A stretch of DNA of 24,287 nt from a virus: positions 1 through 24,287 of IMG/VR virus record IMGVR_UViG_3300006990_000154. One strand, given 5' to 3'. A model generated the notes under the pieces. It saw only the letters and a list, made by a program, of their open reading frames with translations, searched no databases and was not told where the DNA came from. Made by a program: the position numbers and the translations under genes. The first letter of the stretch is position 1. Every line of letters starts with the position of its first letter. Positions 6,085 to 13,835 of this stretch are shown piece by piece.

Positions 6085-8511
6085 ATGGCTGAGTCAGTTG
6101 TAAAAAGTTTTTTTCCTAGCCAAGTTGCTAGTGACGAAGAAAAAATGTCATCAGAGTATGGCCTTCGGGTAGGTAGAGCTATTCAGGACGAGTGGTTTAA
6201 ATCGGACTCCGGTACTTCGAGATATAGAAGCAATCAAAATACATTCCATCATTTAAGGTTATACGCAAGAGGCGAACAGCCAATACAAAAGTATAAAGAT
6301 GAATTATCAATAAATGGGGATTTATCATATCTTAATTTAGATTGGAAACCAGTACCAATTATTTCTAAATTTGTAGACATATTGGTTAATGGTATTTCAG
6401 AAAGGTCTTTTGATATAAAAGCTTATTCACAAGATCCTTATGGTGTAAGCAAAAGGACTGCTTATATGGAATCTATTATACGTGATATGCAGACCAAAGA
6501 GCTAAACGAATTTGCAGAAGCGGAATTTGGTATTAATCTTTTTGAAAACAATCCGGATCTTTTACCCGATAGCCAAGAAGAGTTAGAGCTACATATGCAG
6601 CTAACATATAAACAAGCTGTAGAGCTAGCTGAAGAGCAGGCAATACAGACTTTGTTAAATGGTAATAATTATGATTTAACAAAGAAAAGAGTTATATACG
6701 ACCTATCTGTTATAGGTATTGGCGCTGTAAAAAATAGATTTAGTAAATCTGAAGGTGTTGTGGTTGATTATGTTGATCCAGCTAATTTAGTTTACTCGTA
6801 CACCGAGTCTCCTTACTTTGATGATATATATTATTGCGGCGAGGTTAAAAGTATACCTTTAAATGAACTAAAAAAGCAGTTTCCAGATTTAACACAAGAA
6901 GACCTAGAGCAGATATCTAAGCAGGGCTTTCAAAACAATGGCTTTTACGACAGGACTATTAGAAATTACGATCAGTCCGACAGTAACACTGTACAAATAC
7001 TGTACTTTAATTTTAAGACTTATATGAATGAAGTTTATAAAGTTAAAGAAACCGCCACAGGGGCAAGTAAAATATTAGTAAGAGACGATCAATTCAATCC
7101 GCCTATTGAAATGCTTGAAGAGCAATTCGGAAAACTTTCAAGATCATTAGAGGTTTTATACGAGGGTGTTTTAGTTTTAGGCACTAATTATTTGCTTAAA
7201 TGGGATATGGCAAAAAATATGATGCGACCAAAAAGCGATCATACTAAAGTGCTTATGAATTACAGTATTGTAGCCCCAAGAATGTATAAGGGTAAAATAG
7301 AATCTATAGTTAGCCGCATAACAGGGTTTGCGGATATGATACAGCTGACGCATCTTAAATTACAGCAAGTAATGTCAAGAATGATACCTGACGGCGTTTA
7401 TCTTGACGCAGATGGTTTAGCTGAAATAGATTTGGGTAATGGAACAAACTATAATCCGCAGGAAGCCTTAAATATGTTTTTCCAAACAGGTTCTGTAATA
7501 GGAAGATCATTTACTCAAGAGGGTGATATGAACCCTGGTAAAGTGCCTGTACAGGAAATAGCAAGCGGATCTGGTGGTCAAAAATTACAGTCTTTAATAT
7601 CTACGTATAATTATTATTTACAAATGATACGTGATGTTACTGGTCTTAATGAAGCCAGAGATGGCAGTACACCTGATTCAAGAGCTTTAGTTGGTATTCA
7701 GAAAATGGCTGCTGCAAATTCTAATACTGCAACAAGGCATATATTGGATGCCGGTCTTTTTATAACTGCTCAAACCGCGGAGTGTTTATCATTAAGAATA
7801 TCAGATATATTAGAATATTCACCATCAAGAGATGCTTTTGTACAAAAAATAGGTGGGCATAATGTCGCTACATTAAAAGAAATGTCCGATTTACACCTTT
7901 ATGATTTTGGTATATTTTTAGAATTAGCGCCAGACGATGAGGAACGTTCAATGTTAGAAAACAACATACAGACAGCTCTGTCAGCTGGCCTTATAGATCT
8001 ATCCGATGCAATTGACATAAGAGAAATTAAAAATATAAAGTTAGCAAATCAAGTTTTAAAAATACGTAGAAAGCGTAAGCAAGAGCAAGACCAGCTAATA
8101 CAGCAGCAGAATATACAGGCTCAAGCGCAAGCAAACGCGCAAGCTCAAGAAGTGGCTGCCGCCGCTGAAGTACAAAAGAATCAAGCTTTAACGTCTCAAA
8201 AAGCTCAGCTGTTACAAATGGAAAATAATTTTGAATTGCAAAAAATGCAAGCTGAGGTTGCAGCTAAAAAAGAATTGATGGCTCAGGAATTTCAATATAA
8301 TATGCAATTAAAAGGTGTAGAGACATCAGGTCAAGCACAGAAAGAAACGCAAAAAGAAGACAGAAAAGACGAAAGAACAAAGCTGCAAGCAACCCAACAA
8401 AGCCAACTTATAGAGCAAAGAAAAAACAATACACCTCCTCAAAACTTCGAATCTAGCGGAAACGATATTATTGGCGGAGGATTTGACTTAGGTTCCTTCG
8501 AGCCTAGGTAA
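6085..8511 (+). CDS. Portal protein
   Basis: 808 residues. It should form the dodecameric ring at the capsid vertex through which DNA enters and to which the tail attaches. Features typical of large podoviral portals are the N-terminal LYARGEQPIQKYKDEL block, LNLDWKPVPIISKFVDILVNGI (about 90-112), and the wing/stem segment RDVTGLNEARDGSTPDSRAL (about 515-535). The C-terminal 140 residues are a Gln/Ala-rich coiled coil (QAQAQANAQAQE and on), like the internal barrel helix of P22-type portals, and they end in GGGFDLGSFEPR. It lies 3 bases after terL and before the scaffold gene, the standard packaging-head order. There is no Shine-Dalgarno; the start follows AATAAAATAACGT. Confidence 0.92.
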   Translation: MAESVVKSFFPSQVASDEEKMSSEYGLRVGRAIQDEWFKSDSGTSRYRSNQNTFHHLRLYARGEQPIQKYKDELSINGDLSYLNLDWKPVPIISKFVDILVNGISERSFDIKAYSQDPYGVSKRTAYMESIIRDMQTKELNEFAEAEFGINLFENNPDLLPDSQEELELHMQLTYKQAVELAEEQAIQTLLNGNNYDLTKKRVIYDLSVIGIGAVKNRFSKSEGVVVDYVDPANLVYSYTESPYFDDIYYCGEVKSIPLNELKKQFPDLTQEDLEQISKQGFQNNGFYDRTIRNYDQSDSNTVQILYFNFKTYMNEVYKVKETATGASKILVRDDQFNPPIEMLEEQFGKLSRSLEVLYEGVLVLGTNYLLKWDMAKNMMRPKSDHTKVLMNYSIVAPRMYKGKIESIVSRITGFADMIQLTHLKLQQVMSRMIPDGVYLDADGLAEIDLGNGTNYNPQEALNMFFQTGSVIGRSFTQEGDMNPGKVPVQEIASGSGGQKLQSLISTYNYYLQMIRDVTGLNEARDGSTPDSRALVGIQKMAAANSNTATRHILDAGLFITAQTAECLSLRISDILEYSPSRDAFVQKIGGHNVATLKEMSDLHLYDFGIFLELAPDDEERSMLENNIQTALSAGLIDLSDAIDIREIKNIKLANQVLKIRRKRKQEQDQLIQQQNIQAQAQANAQAQEVAAAAEVQKNQALTSQKAQLLQMENNFELQKMQAEVAAKKELMAQEFQYNMQLKGVETSGQAQKETQKEDRKDERTKLQATQQSQLIEQRKNNTPPQNFESSGNDIIGGGFDLGSFEPR

Positions 8512-8543
8512 TAATAATAGTAATAATTATATAATATTTTATC

Positions 8544-9746
8544 ATGTTAGAAAACCAAGAAGAGGTTCTTGACTCCCAAGAGGAAGTACAAGAGCAAGCT
8601 GCTGCTGAAAATAAAGCACCAGAGCAAAATGTAGATTCACCTGTATCCCAGGATGATGAAGGCACAATAAAAGTAGATTTTACTAAACTCAATAAAGAAG
8701 AAAATGCCGTTCAAGAGCAAAGCGCAGATGACAGCGATGTTGTTATCGGAGAATCCCAAGACAGTAGCAACAGCGAAGAAGTGGTTGAAGAAGTACGGGA
8801 GCCCGAACAAGAAGAATCAGCTGTTCTCGAAGAAGTAACTGAAGAAGAAGTTGTTGAACAAGTAGAGGAGCTCACTGAGCAAGTTGAGCAGGCTATAGTT
8901 GAGGCTGATGCCGGCATTGATTTACCAGAAAATATTCAAAAAGTTGTTGACTTTATGAATGACACGGGAGGAAGTCTAGAAGACTATGTAAAACTCAATA
9001 CCGATTATTCTGCATTAAACGAAGCGCAGCTTATTAAAGAGTATTATGAAACCACTAAGCCTCACTTAGATAAAGAAGACATAGAACTTCTTATGGAAGA
9101 CTTTTCATATGACGAAGAGTTAGATGAGCCAAAAGAAATACGTAAAGCTAAAATTGCTTTTAAAGAAGAAGCTGCTAAAGCAAAGCAACATCTTGAAAAA
9201 ATTAAAAACAATTATTACGAAGAAATTAAAGCTGGATCAAAATTAAATCCAGAACAACAAAAAGCCGTTGACTTTTTTAACAGGTACAATAAGGAACAAG
9301 AAACTGTTAAAAAGGAAAACGAACAACAAGCAAAAATATTTTTACAGCAAACTGATACTGTTTTTAGTGAGAATTTCAAAGGTTTTGATTATTCTGTTGG
9401 AGACAAAAAGTATAGGTTTAAAGTTAAAGATACCACAGAGGTTAAAGACACTCAAAGCGATATCAATAATTTCGTCAAGAAGTTCTTGAACGACAAAAAT
9501 GAAATGATAGACGCTAAGGGATATCACAAATCTCTATTTACAGCAATGAATGCTGATGCTATTGCTAATCACTTTTACGAACAAGGTAAAGCTGATGCAA
9601 TGAAAAGCAGTATTGAAAAATCTAAAAACGTAGATATGGATCCGAGAGGGACTCATGAAAAAGTTACTACGGCAAATGGTTGGCAAATACGTGCAGTTCC
9701 AAACGATAGCGTTAGTGGTTCAAAGTTGAAAATTAAAAAAAGATAA
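8544..9746 (+). CDS. Putative capsid scaffolding protein
   Basis: 400 residues. The first about 125 residues are extremely acidic and low-complexity (runs of Glu, Gln, Asp and Ser, such as EEVTEEEVVEQVEELTEQVE). The middle is helical and charged, with long Lys/Glu helices (about 150-270). The end is basic, with GSKLKIKKR as the last nine residues. An acidic, helical protein with a basic C-terminal tail immediately upstream of the major capsid gene is the standard layout of a scaffold, whose basic tail contacts the capsid shell. No protease motif is seen in it and no separate maturation protease lies in the cluster. A 32-base AT-only-looking leader with several stop codons precedes it. The name is inferred from position and composition. 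Confidence 0.8.
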   Translation: MLENQEEVLDSQEEVQEQAAAENKAPEQNVDSPVSQDDEGTIKVDFTKLNKEENAVQEQSADDSDVVIGESQDSSNSEEVVEEVREPEQEESAVLEEVTEEEVVEQVEELTEQVEQAIVEADAGIDLPENIQKVVDFMNDTGGSLEDYVKLNTDYSALNEAQLIKEYYETTKPHLDKEDIELLMEDFSYDEELDEPKEIRKAKIAFKEEAAKAKQHLEKIKNNYYEEIKAGSKLNPEQQKAVDFFNRYNKEQETVKKENEQQAKIFLQQTDTVFSENFKGFDYSVGDKKYRFKVKDTTEVKDTQSDINNFVKKFLNDKNEMIDAKGYHKSLFTAMNADAIANHFYEQGKADAMKSSIEKSKNVDMDPRGTHEKVTTANGWQIRAVPNDSVSGSKLKIKKR

Positions 9747-9768
9747 TTAACCATTAAAAAATAAAAAA

Positions 9769-11199
9769 ATGGCATTTGCAACAACGCCGGCAACGCTGGC
9801 AAACTTAAGTCACTTAACCCCACGCCCTATTAAAGGGTTGTTCGGTGACAACTATCTTTCTGTAGGAGAGATGGATTTTACACAACAATTTCTACCTGAA
9901 GTATACGAAAAAGAAGTAGAGAGATACGGTAACCGTACTATTTCTGGATTTTTACGTATGGTTGGGGCTGAAATGCCTATGGCTTCTGATCAAGTAGTAT
10001 GGTCTGAGCAAGGCCGCTTACACATCGCTTATGATGACGTAGAGGTAGTAGATACAACTAACCTTACATTCCCAGTTGGTCACTTGATTGGGCCAGGAAT
10101 GACAATCGTTGTGTCTAAAGGATTTACAACTCAAAAAGCTTATGTAAAGACCGTAACAGGGCAAAATGTAGAAGTAGACACTTACGGTGAAGTATCTGGT
10201 ATTACAGTTACCGGTGCTGACGTAAAAGTATTTGTTTACGGATCTGAATACTCTAAAGGGACTTCACAAGCTGGTAATTCAGTTGACGCTTCTTTCACAA
10301 CTTTCAACAACAAACCAATTATCTTGCGTGACAAGTATAATGTAAACGGTTCTGATGTTGCTCAAATTGGTTGGGTAGAAGTAACTACTGAAGCTGGAAC
10401 ATCTGGTTACCTTTGGTACTTAAAATCTGAGCACGAAGCTCGTATCCGTTTCGAAGATCAACTTGAAATGGCTATGGTAGAGGCTGAGAAATCATTAAAC
10501 ATTGACGGAACGACAAGAGATATTGCGCAAGCCGCTGGATTTGGTGGTGGTGGAACAATAACTGGTTCTGACGGTTTATTCTCTGTGCTTGAAACTCGTG
10601 GTCTTGTATATAATGACGCTGATTTTGGAGCTGCTGGCACTGGTGGTGCACCAAGCCCAGGTTTAGGTGAATTTGATACTATTTTAGCTGAGCTAGATAA
10701 GCAAGGAGCTATCGAGGAAAACATGCTTTTCTTAGATAGAACAACTTCTTTGTCTATTGACAATATGCTTGCGCAGCAAAATACTTACGGAGCTGGCGGT
10801 ACATCTTACGGTGTATTTGACAACTCTGCAGATATGGCGTTGAACTTAGGGTTCTCTGGATTCCGTAGAGGTTCTTATGACTTCTATAAAACTGACTGGA
10901 AATATCTAAACGATTCTACTACTCGTGGACTAGTTGCTGATGTGGATGGCGTTTTGGTACCAGCTGGAACTTCAACAGTTTATGATCAACAATTAGGAAA
11001 AAATATCTCACGACCATTCCTACACATCCGCTACAGAGCTTCTGAAGCTGATGACCGTAGATTAAAGTCTTGGGTAACTGGTTCTGTTGGTGGTAACTTC
11101 ACAAGTGACGCGGATGAAATGAATGTTCATTTCTTATCTGAAAGAGCGCTATGTGTACAAGCTGCTAACAACTTCGTATTGTTGAAATCAACAGTCTAG
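9769..11199 (+). CDS. Major capsid protein
   Basis: 476 residues, expected to build the icosahedral shell. The N-terminal region (PRPIKGLFGDNYLSVGEMDF, about 17-36) and the ERYGNRTISGFLRMVGAEMP region are of a type I know from major capsid proteins of uncultured marine phages. A beta-rich stretch at about 90-180 (repeated V-x-V/T-G-x-V strands) could be an inserted domain, and a Gly-rich loop (GFGGGG) lies at about residue 257. The codon use supports high expression: 13 of the 20 Arg codons I counted are CGN, while the neighbouring portal mostly uses AGA/AGG. The start follows the A-rich leader ATTAAAAAATAAAAAA, with no Shine-Dalgarno. The gene ends in TAG and is followed by a strong RNA hairpin. 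Confidence 0.88.
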   Translation: MAFATTPATLANLSHLTPRPIKGLFGDNYLSVGEMDFTQQFLPEVYEKEVERYGNRTISGFLRMVGAEMPMASDQVVWSEQGRLHIAYDDVEVVDTTNLTFPVGHLIGPGMTIVVSKGFTTQKAYVKTVTGQNVEVDTYGEVSGITVTGADVKVFVYGSEYSKGTSQAGNSVDASFTTFNNKPIILRDKYNVNGSDVAQIGWVEVTTEAGTSGYLWYLKSEHEARIRFEDQLEMAMVEAEKSLNIDGTTRDIAQAAGFGGGGTITGSDGLFSVLETRGLVYNDADFGAAGTGGAPSPGLGEFDTILAELDKQGAIEENMLFLDRTTSLSIDNMLAQQNTYGAGGTSYGVFDNSADMALNLGFSGFRRGSYDFYKTDWKYLNDSTTRGLVADVDGVLVPAGTSTVYDQQLGKNISRPFLHIRYRASEADDRRLKSWVTGSVGGNFTSDADEMNVHFLSERALCVQAANNFVLLKSTV

Positions 11200-11211
11200 T
11201 ATTACTTTAAT

Positions 11212-11252
11212 GTAGTAATTACCCTCGTTGAATCTACGGGGGTAGTTATTAC
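11212..11252 (+). terminator. 17-bp RNA hairpin after the capsid gene
   Basis: The arms 11212-11228 and 11236-11252 pair along all 17 positions, with a 7-base loop (TGAATCT). Fourteen pairs are Watson-Crick and three are G-U in the + strand RNA. The downstream side is T-rich (CTTTATTAACATTTTTATTA), though not a clean U-tract. It sits 12 bases after the capsid stop. The likely role is a partial terminator or RNA-stabilising/processing element that lets capsid mRNA exceed downstream mRNA. The structure is directly visible; the role is inferred. Confidence 0.75.
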
Positions 11253-11281
11253 CTTTATTAACATTTTTATTATATTATATT

Positions 11282-12106
11282 ATGGCTAAGAAAGCTAAAG
11301 CAGAAGAATCAATTGAGGTTGCACCTCAACCAACTAGTGCAAAAAATGCACCAGTTCAAAAACCCGCAAAACCAACGTGGGAAATTAAAGATAGATTATA
11401 CACGTTAAAAAGCAATAAGCGACCTTTAGTATTCACAATACCTTCAAGGCATACGGCTAAGCGGCCGTTACTTTGGTTTGACGAAGAGCAAGGGTATCAA
11501 AGAGAGCTAAAATACGCCACCAATCAAAGGTCTCCATTTGTTGATGAACAACAAGGGCCAGCTACACTAGGTAGGATTGTAATGAGAGATGGCGCGCTGC
11601 GTGTACCAAAAGAAAACCAAGTTTTACAAAAATTACTTTCTTTATATCATCCATTTAGAAATGAAGTTTACGAAGAATACAAACCAGCCCAACAAGCTGC
11701 AAACCAATTAGATTGGATTGAAGCGGAAATAGCGGCTTTAAATTTAGCTAAATCACTTAGTGTTGATGAGTTAGAAGCTATATTAAGAGTTGAGTTTGGT
11801 AATAAAGTAAACGAACTGTCTAGCAGTGAATTAAAAAGAGACGGGCTAATTTTTGCCAAAAGAAAGCCATTGCTATTCTCAGAGCTAGCTCAAGATGACA
11901 ACGTGCAATTAAGAAACTTTGGTATTAAAGCGGTTGAAGCTAGAATTATTCAGCTATCCGCGGATCAAAGAACATTTACATATGGTGATGCCAAAAGAAA
12001 ACTTTTAACTATACCGTTTGATGAAAACCCATATTCAGCGTTAGCTGCTTGGTTTAAAACAGACGACGGCGTTGAGGTTTACAAGGCAATTGAAAAACGA
12101 CTTTAA
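11282..12106 (+). CDS. Conserved phage structural-region protein, function unknown
   Basis: 274 residues. After a Lys/Ala/Pro-rich N-terminal linker (about 1-32) comes a beta-type domain beginning PTWEIKDRLYTLKSNKRPL, with the striking blocks TIPSRHTAKRPLLWFDEEQG (about 53-72) and YATNQRSPFVDEQQGPATLG (about 78-97). It is followed by an all-helical half (about 125-274), including LSVDELEAILRVEFG and a final KAIEKRL. I recall the WFDEE...ATNQ.SPFVDEQ pattern from marine phage genomes without a function. It lies between the capsid gene and the connector genes and is bracketed by two matching RNA hairpins. A minor head, completion or DNA-associated virion role is plausible. There is no membrane span or signal peptide. 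Confidence 0.82.
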   Translation: MAKKAKAEESIEVAPQPTSAKNAPVQKPAKPTWEIKDRLYTLKSNKRPLVFTIPSRHTAKRPLLWFDEEQGYQRELKYATNQRSPFVDEQQGPATLGRIVMRDGALRVPKENQVLQKLLSLYHPFRNEVYEEYKPAQQAANQLDWIEAEIAALNLAKSLSVDELEAILRVEFGNKVNELSSSELKRDGLIFAKRKPLLFSELAQDDNVQLRNFGIKAVEARIIQLSADQRTFTYGDAKRKLLTIPFDENPYSALAAWFKTDDGVEVYKAIEKRL

Positions 12107-12115
12107 TAGTCACTC

Positions 12116-12154
12116 ATAGTGGTTAAGCCATCTTTGAGGTGGCTTAATTACTAT
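12116..12154 (+). terminator. Second 17-bp RNA hairpin, before the connector genes
   Basis: The arms 12116-12132 and 12138-12154 pair along all 17 positions around a 5-base loop (TTTGA), with 14 Watson-Crick and 3 G-U pairs in + strand RNA. It begins 9 bases after the stop of the 274-residue protein. The sequence after it (AAATAATAGAAT) has no U-tract, so it may be a processing or stability element, or a factor-dependent terminator, and not a simple intrinsic terminator. The ATG of the next gene lies 12 bases beyond it. Confidence 0.7.
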
Positions 12155-12166
12155 AAATAATAGAAT

Positions 12167-12925
12167 ATGGCTGTAAGCATAGATACTGTTTATCAAAGAG
12201 TATTATCAATACTCAACAAAGAACAACGAGGGTATGTTACGCCTCAGGAATTTAATTTATTTGCAAATCAAGCGCAGTTAGATTTATTTGAGCAATACTT
12301 TTACGATATAAATCAATTTGGTAGATTACCAGGTAATGATACTGAATATTCAGATATGCTAAAGTTACTTGATGAAAAAATAGCTATATTTGAAACACGT
12401 GATAATCTAGTGTATTCAATAGCAGATAGTTCATTTATACTGCCGCAAAATATGTACCGCCTTGGTACTGTAATATATAAAAATTCTACAACAAGATTAA
12501 TACTAGATCCTGCTCTAGGGCCAGAAACGCCTCAAACAACGATAGAAGAAGTTACTGTAGAAAGGATTAATGCAAATGAGTTTTTATATATAAATTCTTC
12601 TCCACTTACAAAACCCAAAAACGTTAGACCTATATATGTGGCCGATAACAGAGGCCTTAAAGTATATGGAGATCAAGAAATACAACTAGATGTAGATTTA
12701 ACGTATATAAAGCAGCCTGCTAAAGTTGAATGGAAATATCAAATGGTATTAGGTGAAGCTTTATATGATTCAACATATTCCGTTGATTTTGAACTGCACG
12801 CCTCCGAGGAAACTGAATTGGTTATAAAGATACTTGAGCTAGCAAGTTTAGCAGCAAAAGAGTTAGCCGTTAATCAGCTCGCAACACAAGAAGAGGTTAG
12901 GAATACACAACAAGAAAAATCATAA
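12167..12925 (+). CDS. Putative head-tail connector/tail component (MAVSIDTVYQ family)
   Basis: 252 residues. The N-terminus, VYQRVLSILNKEQRGYVTPQEFNLFANQAQLDLFEQYFYDINQF (about 9-52), is a helical block I recognise from structural proteins of many marine phages. The middle is beta-rich (PQNMYRLGTVIY, RPIYVADNRGLKVYGDQEIQ), and the end is a helix (LASLAAKELAVNQLATQEEV). Mixed helical/beta proteins of this length just after the head genes usually form the ring between portal and tail. I see no match that would decide between head-completion and adaptor roles. It lies 3 bases before the next connector-like gene. Family recognition is from memory; the exact role is inference. Confidence 0.72.
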   Translation: MAVSIDTVYQRVLSILNKEQRGYVTPQEFNLFANQAQLDLFEQYFYDINQFGRLPGNDTEYSDMLKLLDEKIAIFETRDNLVYSIADSSFILPQNMYRLGTVIYKNSTTRLILDPALGPETPQTTIEEVTVERINANEFLYINSSPLTKPKNVRPIYVADNRGLKVYGDQEIQLDVDLTYIKQPAKVEWKYQMVLGEALYDSTYSVDFELHASEETELVIKILELASLAAKELAVNQLATQEEVRNTQQEKS

Positions 12926-12928
12926 TAA

Positions 12929-13834
12929 ATGGGATTACTTACTCAAAATAACGAACAATATTATCTCGGTGCAGATGGCCAGTGGAACAGTTGGGATGAA
13001 AATTACGGTGATTACCAATTTACTACAATAAAAGATGTTATTAACAACTTTATGATTTCTTATGTAGGCGAAGGTAAAATAATTAGTAAATTAAAAAGAA
13101 CTGATGTTTTATTCCATGCAATGCGTGGCATACAAGAATTTAGTTTTGATATTTTGCCATCAAACAAATCCGTTGAAATAGAAATAGGACCTCAGCTGTA
13201 TTTTGTTTTGCCACAAGATTATGTTAACTACGTAAAGCTAACGTGGAACGATAACGGTGTGGAACGTATTATATACCCTACATCAAAAACAAGCAATCCT
13301 TTGCCAATATTACAAGATCATAATTATGAATATTTATTTGATCAGCAGAATAGAGAAATTTTAGAGTCGCAAGAATCTAATACATGGCATGACTTCAGGC
13401 AACGTGGCAATGGTGACGGTAATGATTTAAGCGAACGCGAATTAGATTTAATTAAAAGAGGTAACATTGGACAAAGATACGGTTTAGATCCGCAATACAT
13501 GCAATCTAATGGTGTGTTTTTTATAGACCCAATACAGGGATTAATTAGGTTTAGCTCGGATATGGTAAATCGCATTGTAACTCTAAAATATGTTTCTGAT
13601 GGATTGGCTACAGATGAAGAAATGGTAATTCATAAGTTAGCTGAAGAAGCTTTATATAAATATATTGCTTACGCTATTTTATCTGTTAGGCCAAACATAC
13701 CAGAATATGTTGTACAAAGATTTAAAAAAGAATCTTCAGCAGCTAAAAGAAACGCTAAATTAAGATTATCAAATATAAAATTAGAAGAGATTACTCAAAT
13801 AATGAGAGGTAAATCTAAGCAAATAAAACATTAA
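12929..13834 (+). CDS. Putative tail adaptor (tail tubular protein A-like)
   Basis: 301 residues. After a short variable N-terminus comes YQFTTIKDVINNFMISYVGEGK (about 30-51), then the helical TDVLFHAMRGIQEFSFDILPS (about 58-78), then beta strands with LPQDYVNYVKLTW and IIYPTSKTSNPLP (about 91-127). A C-terminal helical pair (AEEALYKYIAYAIL and after) ends basic. The layout of a helical bundle with a DxxxHAMRxIQEFSxD helix leading into a beta sandwich resembles the adaptor rings of short-tailed phages (T7 gp11-like), and the position before the hub gene agrees. I am confident that it is a conserved structural protein of marine phages and less sure of the adaptor label. The stop is 1 base before the hub start. 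Confidence 0.7.
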   Translation: MGLLTQNNEQYYLGADGQWNSWDENYGDYQFTTIKDVINNFMISYVGEGKIISKLKRTDVLFHAMRGIQEFSFDILPSNKSVEIEIGPQLYFVLPQDYVNYVKLTWNDNGVERIIYPTSKTSNPLPILQDHNYEYLFDQQNREILESQESNTWHDFRQRGNGDGNDLSERELDLIKRGNIGQRYGLDPQYMQSNGVFFIDPIQGLIRFSSDMVNRIVTLKYVSDGLATDEEMVIHKLAEEALYKYIAYAILSVRPNIPEYVVQRFKKESSAAKRNAKLRLSNIKLEEITQIMRGKSKQIKH

Positions 13835-13835
13835 C

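Noticed and set aside
8080-8440. Gln/Ala repeat-like DNA in the portal 3' end as a possible separate repeat or mobile element
   Set aside because: It is in frame with the portal and is the expected coiled-coil C-terminus of large portals. No exact DNA repeat unit is seen.
11197-11289. Possible readthrough of the capsid TAG: the frame stays open for 29 more codons, with a hairpin 12 bases downstream
   Set aside because: The predicted extension is a hydrophobic, AT-derived sequence unlike a capsid domain. In AT-rich DNA such a run is not rare, and the hairpin is better explained as a terminator or processing element. Virion mass spectrometry for an extended capsid form would settle it.
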